From: Platanthera guangdongensis
Taxonomy: Eukaryota > Streptophyta > Magnoliopsida > Asparagales > Orchidaceae
Assembly (NCBI GenBank): GCA_039583875.1
Contig: CM077158.1
Span: 127,491,221 to 127,555,220, forward strand
Reading direction: 5' to 3'
DNA: 64,000 nt
Shown here piece by piece: positions 21,404 to 30,800 of the stretch (positions are counted from its first letter, which is position 1; every line of letters begins with the position of its first letter). The notes under the pieces were generated by a model. It did not search any database, had not been told where the DNA came from, and worked only from the letters and a program-made list of their open reading frames with translations. The position numbers and the translations under genes were made by a program.

Positions 21404-22478
21404 TGAGAATGTCTATCGGACCCTCAGTGCAACCGTCCTCCAAAGAAAAGTCTTCCGCGTAGGGTAAATCTACAAAAGATTCACAACCTTCATTGACCAG
21501 CTCTTCCCATGAGGTCGGTACATCGTCACAATCAAAATAAAGGGATGGGCAAATCGAATCCCGGGGAGTATCAAAATTAACTTGACTTTTAAGCGGTGTT
21601 GATACCGTAAATGAACTAACTCCCGGATGTATCAGAATAAGATTATCCCAGATTGAACAACCATCCCAAGGTGACTCTTCCAATACCGTTGAAACAACTA
21701 TTAATTCTGGGTCATCCATTATAATATTGTGATCCTCACTCACACTTATCCGACTGGATTGATCTAACGGGGAAGCTAAATAAATTGGCACCTCAATATG
21801 TTCCGAGCTAGAAGGAACTAGCTCGTGTTCTAGCAGGTCAACACCTAAATCAGTAACAGGTAAGCTCTCAACATCAGGTGACTCAGCCGGAATGTCTTCT
21901 AACTCAGGGTCATTAGAAGACTCCGTAACTATTATGTGAGACGCCTCAAAAACATCACCGAAATGAAGAGGAGGTGATTCCTCAGAGGATAAGTCCTCGT
22001 TCAGGTCACTAGGGGTACCAATCTCCTCATCGTCACTCAAATCGCCAACGTAATCAGCCTCGTCCTCAGTGATGGGCACAGTCCTAGGCACGACCTTAGA
22101 CTCATCAGGGGAGTCTACAATTAAATCAGGCAACTCCAGGGGAGAGTCAAAATGGTCTACGGGCGTAATCAGGGTAGGACGCACAATAGAGCCAAGACTA
22201 GATTCGCCACTAGACTCACCTATAGTAATCGTCTGATATGAGGGAACTTTACTCCTAGGAATCTGGTGCTTCTCAATTTCTACTGCCGTGGTAAAAGTGG
22301 AGTCTAGATCGGTGTGCCGATAACGTAGTAATTTACACTGGATGTAGGGGTTTAATCCCCTACAAAACCTAGAGAGGGTGACCTCTGGCAACTCCTTCAC
22401 ACCACTTCTAACCATCATATCCTTAAAAAGATGCATATAATCTGAGACAGACTTATTCCCTTGTTTAAGGGTAGCCAA
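21372..22478 (-). CDS. gag: Element N: ORF1, gag-like protein
   Basis: The N-terminal 60 residues resemble the end of a Ty3/gypsy capsid domain: LKQGNKSVSDYM, then a run ending in LSRFCRGLNPYI, the pattern seen around SVSEYEIEF and VKRFLGGLR in T2 gag. The rest, about 300 residues, is acidic (many Glu, Asp, Ser and Pro) and has no zinc knuckle. The expected upstream capsid half is degenerate: a TAA stands about 20 bases upstream of the listed start and no clear frame continues to the PBS. The protein ends SFAWGPC while ORF2 starts in the overlapping sequence. The gag assignment is moderate; the acidic part is unknown. Confidence 0.6.
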   Translation of the reverse strand: MATLKQGNKSVSDYMHLFKDMMVRSGVKELPEVTLSRFCRGLNPYIQCKLLRYRHTDLDSTFTTAVEIEKHQIPRSKVPSYQTITIGESSGESSLGSIVRPTLITPVDHFDSPLELPDLIVDSPDESKVVPRTVPITEDEADYVGDLSDDEEIGTPSDLNEDLSSEESPPLHFGDVFEASHIIVTESSNDPELEDIPAESPDVESLPVTDLGVDLLEHELVPSSSEHIEVPIYLASPLDQSSRISVSEDHNIIMDDPELIVVSTVLEESPWDGCSIWDNLILIHPGVSSFTVSTPLKSQVNFDTPRDSICPSLYFDCDDVPTSWEELVNEGCESFVDLPYAEDFSLEDGCTEGPIDILIDSSFAWGPC

Positions 22479-23059
22479 ATCATCAGTTATTTACCGTTTG
22501 GCCTAGGCGTTTGGTTTATCTTCATTCCTAAAGATCGGTATGGAAATAGCGCCGTCCGTAGGGTAACTAGGGTGTTGCCTTGGGAGAAATGGTACTACTT
22601 GGCTAACCTTTAATTGGCCAATCAACGCCTCAATCTCATCCACTATTGGGCATTGGAATGACTTTCTAACGTCCTTAATGGAACCTAATGATTTTCCTCG
22701 GAAAACATTGACGTCTTAGGCCATATTGTGATAACCGGAGAGAACACTCGATCCGAAATTTGTGCACATACATTGAGAAACGCTTCTGGCCCAATTAAAA
22801 TAGGTTTGTCGGAATTGTTCCCGCTTAACCACTAGGGTAATATTAATATAAAATATATTTTCTTGCAGAATAAAATATGAAGATTATTAATTTATTTGTT
22901 TTTTATTTTTTTGCTGAAAAATAAGAAATTTAAGCCGCTATTGGCAGATCAGAATTTTGTTTTTTGATTTTTTTGACTCTGAACGTGCATACAAAGTGCG
23001 TGTTAACGTGCTAAATAAAAGGGGGAGGGTGCCAATTAAGAAATTGACGTGAACCTCCC
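22479..23059 (-). other. Element N: leader and decayed gag start
   Basis: Between the PBS and ORF1 there is about 580 bases with fragments of open frame on the minus strand but no continuous ORF. It probably holds the untranslated leader and the decayed N-terminal half of gag. Confidence 0.45.
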
Positions 23060-23069
23060 TCTGATACCA
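23060..23069 (-). other. Element N: primer-binding site (tRNA-Met type)
   Basis: TGGTATCAGA on the minus strand follows the LTR. If the LTR ends CATAA the gap is three bases, as in T0; if it ends CCTACA the gap is six. This supports the non-canonical end. Confidence 0.8.
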
Positions 23070-23072
23070 AAT

Positions 23073-24648
23073 TTATGTAGGCTCACTCTTTCGAGCATTA
23101 TGGGTGGCCGACGGAACTAACACGATGTTCTCCGATAATTCTCAAGTCACACTCAAGCATTTAATGCAGTAACGACACAATTAATATTGTGACTAATTAA
23201 AGATTACAAGGGGGGTTCTCAAGGCCCCTTAAGATAATACCAAGGCGATATACCGAGGTCCTCTCAAGCGAAAAGAACCGACACGGTTTGATCGAGCATG
23301 TTGTACCAAAAGAGAAGCCACCGAAAAACAAAATATTCGGGCAAGGGTGGTTCTCTCCCAACAAAATACAAACGAGGGCCGCCACGCCTCACGAACTTGA
23401 ACGAAAGAGATAAACACGACAATAACTAAAAGAAATTAGCCATGAAAATTCAAGCATTACACAAGCCACGCAATTTGCCAATGCCACAAGATCTATCTAA
23501 AGAAGAGAAACACATAAAGGTGGAAATGTTTGTTACCCAACCGGATTTGATGAATCCGGTTCACTCTACTAGAATCGTTCTTCAACGGCTCCGCCAGAGA
23601 TACGCCGGAGGGAGAGAAATTCGTCGCCTTCTTCGTATCACGCTATATTTGGAAAGTCCTGGCGAAATCTTCTGAATATGGAAATAATATTTTCCAATAC
23701 GTTAGGAGAGAGAAAGGTGGCAGGATATCGAAAATAATTAAGGAATGATATAATTTCAAATATGGTAGGTAGAGAATTTAAGGACGGGGATATATTTCGA
23801 ATATGGTAAATAAGGGATGAATATGGTAGAGGATCTTTAAGGTTTTTAGGAAGGGGAATAGGGTGGGGGTCGGATTTAGTGAGGAGGAGGAGGAGGTGGC
23901 CTCGGGTGAGAGGTGGGGTGGCCGGATTTGTGAAGGGTGGTGGTGGTGGGACTCGGGGTAAGGAGTTTTGGTGGTAGCCGGACTTGTGAGAGTGGAGGTG
24001 ACGACTTGGAGGTTGGGGAAAAGAGATGGCTCCGGTAGCAAGGAGGCAAGGTAGAGATGAGGAAGGAGGGGAAGGGTGGTCGGCGGCCAAGGGAGAAGAG
24101 GAATAGAGGGGCTGAAATTTTCCTTGGAGAAGGAGGAGGATTTCAATCTTGAAATTGGTTTTCTTTTCATTCATTAACTAGGGAAAAACAAAGGAGTACA
24201 TGCCTTTATACAGGCTTTACAATCAAGGGAAAAGGGCTACATGCAGCCCAACATGAAAATGAAATAAAACACAACCATACACCATGGTTTTATAACATAA
24301 CTATGTTACAAATAATACATGAAATTAAACATGAAATGAAAATGATAATTTTGAAATAAAACAACTAATAAAATATATTATTACTCAATTATTATTTATT
24401 AATATATATTATTAATAAATAAATAATAATTGGGCTTGCGCTCCGGACGGCTATTGTGCCGACGCCAATAATTGGGCTTGCGCTCCGGACGGCTATTGTG
24501 GCGACGCTTCCAAGGGTCATCCATAAGCATGTTGTCGCCGTCATCAAAGTGTTGCGGGCCGGCGTCTCCATTCAAATCTACCGGGTCACCATCATCGTCA
24601 GAGGGAGGACGCTCCTTGGCCAAATGTCGTGGGAAGTCGGCTCCATCA
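23073..24648 (-). repeat. Element N: 5' LTR (right)
   Basis: It is almost identical to 18657-20228. The TATA-box position here reads TGTATAAA (minus strand, near 24205) rather than TATATAAA. The duplicated GC-rich unit is at about 24429-24510. It ends CTCCATCA, followed by the target duplication GGTTT. Confidence 0.85.
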
Positions 24649-24653
24649 GGTTT

Positions 24654-26796
24654 GGTGGTTTATGAAGAGGGCTTGGAATTTTAGAGGCGAGGTACTTTTT
24701 TTTCGAATCTCTACATATATTTTTTCTTGTGAATAATTAGGAAAATGAAATCTTATTTTCCTAACATATAAATTTTTTTCTTTCTTCATAAATAATAAAT
24801 AACTAAATGTATATGTGTAGGAGTAATAAATTTTATTCTCTTACTCCGTAATATATAATCTTTTTAAATATTGAGTGTCTATGTTTTCGGAACGAAATCT
24901 TATTCCCATTGACATGAGATCTTTTAAGGGATAAAATAAGGGTAATCATGCCAAGTAAGACATGAAAAAAAATGATGGTGGGTTTATTTTTTCAAAAAGA
25001 AAACTATATTTTAATAAAAAAATTTTGAGAGCAACCTTTTTAAAATGAACGTTCAATGTTAATAAAAGCATGAAGTAGAAATAATTGAAATCCATGGTTG
25101 TTATTTTCTAACATAAAAGACGAGCTTCTATTTATAAAAATTAGAAGTGGTAGTGAAAAACAAGTTCTTTATTATAAGAAAAAGTCATAAAAAATTATTT
25201 AAAACTTAACCTCAGACACATAAATCTATCGAACTTTAATTAATAAACGAATAGTAAACAAAGAATAAGTAAAATTTGCATATAAATTAACACGAAACTA
25301 CATTTTTGTTTAGTAGAAAGGGTTAAGATATGGTATATTCGATTTTATTTGTTACATAATTAACAAATTTTTTTTTGGATTTTTTAGAGTTTTCATCATT
25401 TTTTTGTATTATATTTTTTGATTTATGATCTTTTTTTTATTTTTAGAGTTATTTTTTTTAGGATTTTTGGTTTTTATCTTTTTAGGGTTTTTGGATTTTC
25501 AAATTTTTTTTTTAGTTTTTTATCAAATTATTTATAAGATGGGGGAGAGAAAGAAGTGTTAATTACAAAGAAGATAGTGGAGAAAGAGAGATTTTTACAA
25601 AAAAAGGTACAAAGTAAAAACTCGATGGCCCGCGAACACTCTAATTTCAGTGGTTGGTTCAATGAGTCGAACGTCGCGGGCATGCTAAAAAGCGAGCATT
25701 TACAAATAGGAAGATGTGGGGGGAGAGAGATTATTTTTTTAAAAAAAATATTTACAAAGTAAAAGAAATTTTTTTTTTTTGAATTTCTATTTTATGAAAT
25801 ATTTGATTTTTTTACTTATAATTTTTTTGAATTTTGTGGTTTTATGGATTTTTTTGAAGTTTTTTTTTATTTTATAAAAAAACAATGAAAAATGTTTTTT
25901 TAGATTTTAATTTTTTGTATTTTTTGCTAAGTACAGAATATAAAAAATGCAGAATATGAAAACACCCCCACACATAAACACAACATTGTCCCCAATGTTG
26001 CAATCTAAGTATGCAGAATGAATAATTTACAAAATAAAAGATATACAAAAATAAAAGGGGAGGGTAGAAACTTCCCTAAGACGAGGTCGGGGAGGCTCGG
26101 GTTGAAACCCTGCATTATTTTTGAAGAAGTAGCCAAAATATAGTAGAAAAAATAAAACGAAAATATAAACTCGGCCTAAAGATTGTGGGCGGTAGAGGAT
26201 GTCAAGTGCGTGTGTAACTCAATTAGCTAACGTCTTAGCTATATGAGTGTAATAAAAAAGCGATCTCCTAGCGCGCACTAGAGTGAAGTGCACCGAAGTG
26301 ACAAAATAAATATACAAGATTTTAATAATAGAAAAATTTTATTTATTTCCAAGCGTATATATTTTTGTTGGAAATATTTTTGACTTTTTGAAAAGAAATA
26401 AAAGAAGTTAAACTCAAAACCGATATACGAAAATTATTTGCGTTTTTAGGAGGTTTTTTAGTTTTTAGTGTCGGTTTTTAGGTTTTTGTTAAATTTTTTT
26501 GTGGTTTTTAGGTGTTAGATTTATTATGGGTTTTTGGTAGTTATTTTTTTCATGATTTTTTTTTAAGTTGTTTCATTTTCTAGATTTTTGTTGTTTTTTG
26601 ATTTTATAGTTTTTTTCAAGTTTTTAGTTTTATTGGGTTTTTTAATTTTTAGTTTTTAGTTTTTTTAGTTTTATTTAGTTTTGTTTTTTTAGTTTTTATT
26701 TTTAAAGTAGTTATTATTATTATTATTAAATTGGCCAATTTATATATATATAGAGGTAAAATTAATAGGTCTCCAGCTTTCAAAATAATGACTCAA
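24654..26796 (-). other. Element E interior, right part: non-coding, AT-rich
   Basis: This 2.1-kb stretch has no gag or pol. It contains T-rich runs (25370-25530, 25760-25920, 26440-26740) with repeated TTTTTAG words, i.e. A-rich in element orientation. At about 25968-26010 the minus strand reads ACATTGGGGACAATGT followed by ATGTGTGGGGGTG, a block that I associate with the 3' non-coding part of Athila elements. The 68-codon ORF at 25556 has no recognisable feature and is probably chance. Confidence 0.6.
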
Positions 26797-26871
26797 AAAA
26801 TTCTCCGACAACGACGCCAAAAACTTGATTGATATTTTCGCAACAAGTACCCGGCAACGGCGCCAAAAACT
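26797..26871 (-). other. Element E: primer-binding site region
   Basis: Outside the right LTR, one full and one partial PBS-mimic unit continue the array. The full copy (minus strand TGGCGCCGTTGCCGG, 26851-26865) lies directly after the LTR end inferred from the target duplication, so it is the functional position of the PBS. Confidence 0.75.
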
Positions 26872-29811
26872 TGATTGAATATTTGCATCAAGTCACCGGC
26901 AACGGTGCCAAAAACTTGATTGGTAAATTTGCATCAAGTCCTCGGCAATGGCGCCAAAAACTTGATTGATATTTTCGCATCAAGTTCTCGGCAACGACGA
27001 CAAAAACTTGATTGAATATTTGCATTAAGTCACCGACAACGGCGCCAAAAACTTGATTGGTAAATTTGCATCAAGTCCCCGACAATTACGCCAAAAACTT
27101 GATTGATATTTTTGCGTCAGGTCCGAAAACTTGATGGGGTTAAAACTCCAAAAATTGGTGAGGATTCCCACGGCGCCCCAGGCGGTTTATTTAAGAAAGG
27201 AGGGTGATTTGGTTTTATTTAGAAAACGGGAAGCGAGGATTTATTAGTTTTGATATAAAACGATTTAGATCGAGTTTTAAGGAAAGGAGGCAAGTGCACC
27301 TATCATGTGTAGTACATGATATTCCAGTGTGGAATATCGAGGTCGTATTGTTCTCGGGGTCGGGTTGATTATTTCTACTCTTCCCTGGAGGGGACTATTA
27401 TTTTACCGATAATTACTTGTCGGGTATTTTATATATAATAAAAATGACAGAAAGCACAAAAGAGAAAGCAATAAAGGTGGAGCCGATGAAAATCTTAGCG
27501 CAACGACATCGAATCGAAATTGAACTAAAATAAACTTTTAATAAAAAGTGATCCTAAGTTTCAAATTAATTAAGACGGAGACTTGGTCGTGGAGGTTCCA
27601 CTAAAATGAGCTCACTTATCTCTAGAACTATCGCTCACCTGAATGCTAAGACTATTCGAATGAACGTTAGTCCGACAAAGGATTCCTCTTAATGCCTGCA
27701 TTACGCTAAGAACCACGCTATTAGTTGGGGAACCCAATCCGATAGAGTTTGTGCGCCTCCTCTCTCGAGGGATAGTGCGGAACTCTCTTTACCAAGGGGT
27801 GATCAGTCCATACGCACGGCCTCTCGACTAGCTGGCGTATGGACTACGGAAATAGAGCCCACACATCAATATGTGGTTCCATGCATCATAAACCGTAGGT
27901 AAACCATAAGTAATTCTAAATAATTAGAAAATAAGGACCTTTAATTATTTAAAGCTATTTTATTTGTCCTAATGCTCTTCGATACCGAGGGCTAAGAACG
28001 ATTAGTCACTCATCGGAATGGGGACGGCAGGTGGTGAAAGCAATAAAGAAAGCAGTAAATGAAAGCAGGAAAAGAAAGCAGTAAAGGAAAGCAGTAAATA
28101 AAGCAGTAAATTGCAATTCCTACTCAAACGAGTAGGACTGAAATGAAAGCAGTAAAGTGCGAGTCCCGGCACAAATGTGTGGGCGGGAGAAATGAAATCG
28201 AGTCCTACTCAAATGAGTAGGAGGAAATAAATGCAATGCACGCACACACTCGACAGAAATTAAAACTCACTCTACAGAAATGAAATCGCACACACACTGC
28301 AGAAAGGTAAAACACACGCACACACTCGACATGAAAGTAAAACTCACGCACACACACTCTACTGAATGAAATAAAAACAATGCGCTATTTAACTCTTAAC
28401 GAGTAGGCGGAAATAAATGCGCACACTTACAAAAATGTGAAAAACTAAGTTATCTAAAAATTAAAATGAATAAAGTTCTACCGTTAGAATGCGGTAGAAA
28501 TGAATAAAAGGAGGACAAAAAAATTAAAGGAGCAAAAGTTTAAAATGAAAATGAAAATGCTCGAAAAATTAAAATAACTATATTATCATTCCTATAACTC
28601 CGTAAAAATGTTTAAAAGTGAAAATAAAATGAAAAATAACGAAAAAGTTTTACATCCTAAAAATAAAATTAAAATTAATGAAAAAAAAGAAAACACTTTC
28701 AAAATATTTTTACCGATCTATAGGAATGAAATAAAAGCTATAAAAAGTAATTCTAAACAAAACTAAGTAGAAAAAATAACGAAAGCATAAAACTAAAAAG
28801 CTAAACTCATACACACACACACATTTTAAAAGAACAAAAACTAAGTTAGATAAGATTGCATAAGAGAAGGCACATAGATGAAGTCCAAATCCATAAAAAG
28901 GGAGAAAAACTACAAATTTTATTAATCTAAAAAAGGGGATTACAAAGCTAAAACCAAAAAAGAGAGGGGGAGAAAATCCCTTACATAGGCCTTAGAATCA
29001 TCTAAGCAGCATTTCTCCTATACAAAATGGTTCAAAAAATTGGAACAGGATTACAAGCAGAAGCTGGCTATTTATAGACAAAACAATTCATGGGACACGC
29101 CCTCTGACACAGTCGTGTCAGGGGGCATGTCATCACTATGCATGATTCGATCCGGCGAATTGACGGCAAAGTTGACTTCTGGCTGGATACGTGGCGGTCA
29201 CGCCCCAGGTCACGGGCGTGCCTCTGGGCGTGTCGAGGAGGTGGATCTGGGCACGGGTTGCGTCAAAAAGTCGTCACGCGCGTCTTTTCTGCCAGGTGGA
29301 GGAGTACACGCCCGTGTCGCATCTTGACACGGGCGTGTCAGGAAGTGTCGACAAACGTCGAGCGGAAAATGTCGAGAGAAAAACGTCGATCGAAAATTGT
29401 CGAGTGCGATTACACGGGCATGTCGGGTAGGCTGACAGGGGCGTGTCAGGTTGGTCGACGAACGTCGAATGCGTTTTCATCGAGTGGGAGTGACACGGGC
29501 TTGGTCACGGCCGTGTCTGGTTGACACAGGCGTGTGGCCGGGCGTGTCCAGCATTTCTTCGACTTTCGCTGATTTTTGTTGGAATTGAACGTATCATGCC
29601 CATGACACGGGCGTGTCATCGTGGGACACGGGCGTGTCAGGTCATTTTTGGGCAGTTTTTCTGAAATTTTAGAAAATCAAAATAAGTTAAGTTAGAATCA
29701 AATTTAACAAAATATGAACAATTTTTTAAAGGAAATTGACTGAAAGCAAAGAAAATAAACAAAATTGACTTAATTAATATACATAAAAATAGGTATATTT
29801 ACAATTCATCA
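26872..29811 (-). repeat. Element E: 5' LTR (right)
   Basis: This is the partner of 15342-18286. It starts on the plus strand with the PBS-mimic array (26872-27131, order A-B-C-A-B-C'), then R-U5-like A-rich sequence, hairpins (28110-28225), TATAAATA on the minus strand (29069-29076), the U3 word array (29095-29640), and ends TTCATCA. The exact 15-mer TCGACGAACGTCGAA at 29455-29469 also occurs in the C1 copia LTR at 58956-58970. Confidence 0.9.
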
Positions 29812-29816
29812 TCAGG
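29812..29816. repeat. Element E: right target-site duplication (TCAGG)
   Basis: An exact copy of 15337-15341. T1 gag sequence continues immediately after it. Confidence 0.9.
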
Positions 29817-30576
29817 TCGTATTGACCAGGGTTAGTAAGCCTTGCATCATAGGCCCAGAAAGTAGTTGCCTCAGGTCATCACGCAGACCCTCGTAGAAAC
29901 GGTTGGTCATATGCTCCTCATCGGCAAACATAGCGCCAGCATAACGACCCAACCACGTAAACTCGTCGAGATACTCATCCACGCTAATATCTCCCTGTGT
30001 CAGTCTCTAGAACTGATTCTCCATATCGATCCTCTATGCTGACGGAAGGTATCTTGCCAAGAATAACCGCGAGAATTCATCCATCGAGACATCAGTTAGT
30101 TGCCTTCCAACCAAGAGATGCAGCTCCAACTCTTCCCACTATAATCTCGCCTCTCCATCCAACTGGAAGGTGGCTATGGTGGTCTTCTGCGATTCCTCCG
30201 TTTCAGTGGCCGTCAAGACTCTTTTCACTTGAGAGAGCCAATCTTTGGCCTGGGGTGGTATTCCAGTCCCCAAAAAAACCAGAGGATTAAAGCTCATTAC
30301 TTGCTTGAGCTGCTTCTCTATTGCGCTTCTCGGTACTAATGGCTCTACCACAACTTGTTCGACCATTCTAGGTTCTGCTGCTTGATGCGGTACCTGCTCA
30401 TCTACGGGGACAGGATGCTGCACTTGGCTTCTTGGCTGGGCATTTAGCATCGCAAACACCGTATCAGCCATAGGTCTTATTATTTTTGCCAAAGGAGGGG
30501 TTGTAGGCACGTCATTGGGTGCACTGCTTTCCTTAGAAAACAGGCGTTCTAACAGCCCAGCGCCACTCCTGGTCAC
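29817..30576 (-). pseudogene. gag: Element T1: gag N-terminal half
   Basis: The minus strand begins TRSGAGLL (the initiator is GTG where ATG is expected) and includes QAKDWLSQVKRV and FQLDGEARL. A TAG near 30139 interrupts the capsid, and the next part contains SVDEYLDEFTWLGRYA and NRFYEGLR, the conserved end of the plant Ty3 capsid. The gene is cut at 29816 by element E and resumes at 15336 with the zinc-knuckle half. Confidence 0.8.
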
Positions 30577-30787
30577 CTATAGTCGTACAACACACCATTA
30601 AGTGACTAAACAGGTTTGCAAAAAGCAATCATAGGAGCACGCATGTTCCTCAAACATGTGTATTTTCATTCCTAAGTGGACATTCATGGGTTCTCTTCAT
30701 GTTATAACAATGATGCACATGACTGTGCTCACCACACCTTAAACAGAATTCGACCACAAATTCTCCTAAGAAAGACCGACACTGTTG
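30577..30787 (-). other. Element T1: leader between PBS and gag
   Basis: Non-coding; matches the T0 leader (67-278) with substitutions. Confidence 0.6.
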
Positions 30788-30797
30788 TCTGATACAA
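30788..30797 (-). other. Element T1: degenerate primer-binding site
   Basis: The minus strand reads TTGTATCAGA where T0 has TGGTATCAGA, i.e. one changed base at the tRNA 3'-end pairing. The position after the LTR terminus GGTTGTTACA is as in T0. Confidence 0.7.
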
Positions 30798-30800
30798 AAT

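Larger units (their letters stand above)
18657..24648 (-). mobile_element. Element N: gag-only non-autonomous LTR element nested in E
   Basis: Two LTRs (18657-20228 and 23073-24648) of about 1.57 kb flank 2.84 kb that holds a PBS, a gag-like ORF and an unknown ORF, with no protease, RT or integrase motif. The target duplication GGTTT is exact at 18652-18656 and 24649-24653. The layout fits gag-only (TR-GAG-like) elements that need an autonomous partner. The LTRs remain very similar, so N is the youngest layer in this nest. Confidence 0.85.
15342..29811 (-). mobile_element. Element E: non-autonomous Athila-related LTR element (LARD-like), inserted in T1 gag
   Basis: Two LTRs of about 2.94 kb (15342-18286 and 26872-29811) flank an interior that, after subtracting the nested element N, is only about 2.6 kb and has no gag or pol. 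The orientation is minus, because the PBS (26851-26865) lies left of the right LTR. The LTR ends TGATGAATTG match element B, and an Athila-like ACATTGGGGACAATGT block is in the interior. Large LTRs with a long non-coding interior define a large retrotransposon derivative, which would depend on an autonomous relative such as B. Confidence 0.85.

Noticed and set aside
25556..25762. 68-codon ORF in the E interior
   Set aside because: Isolated, in AT-rich DNA on the strand opposite to E, with no recognisable domain.
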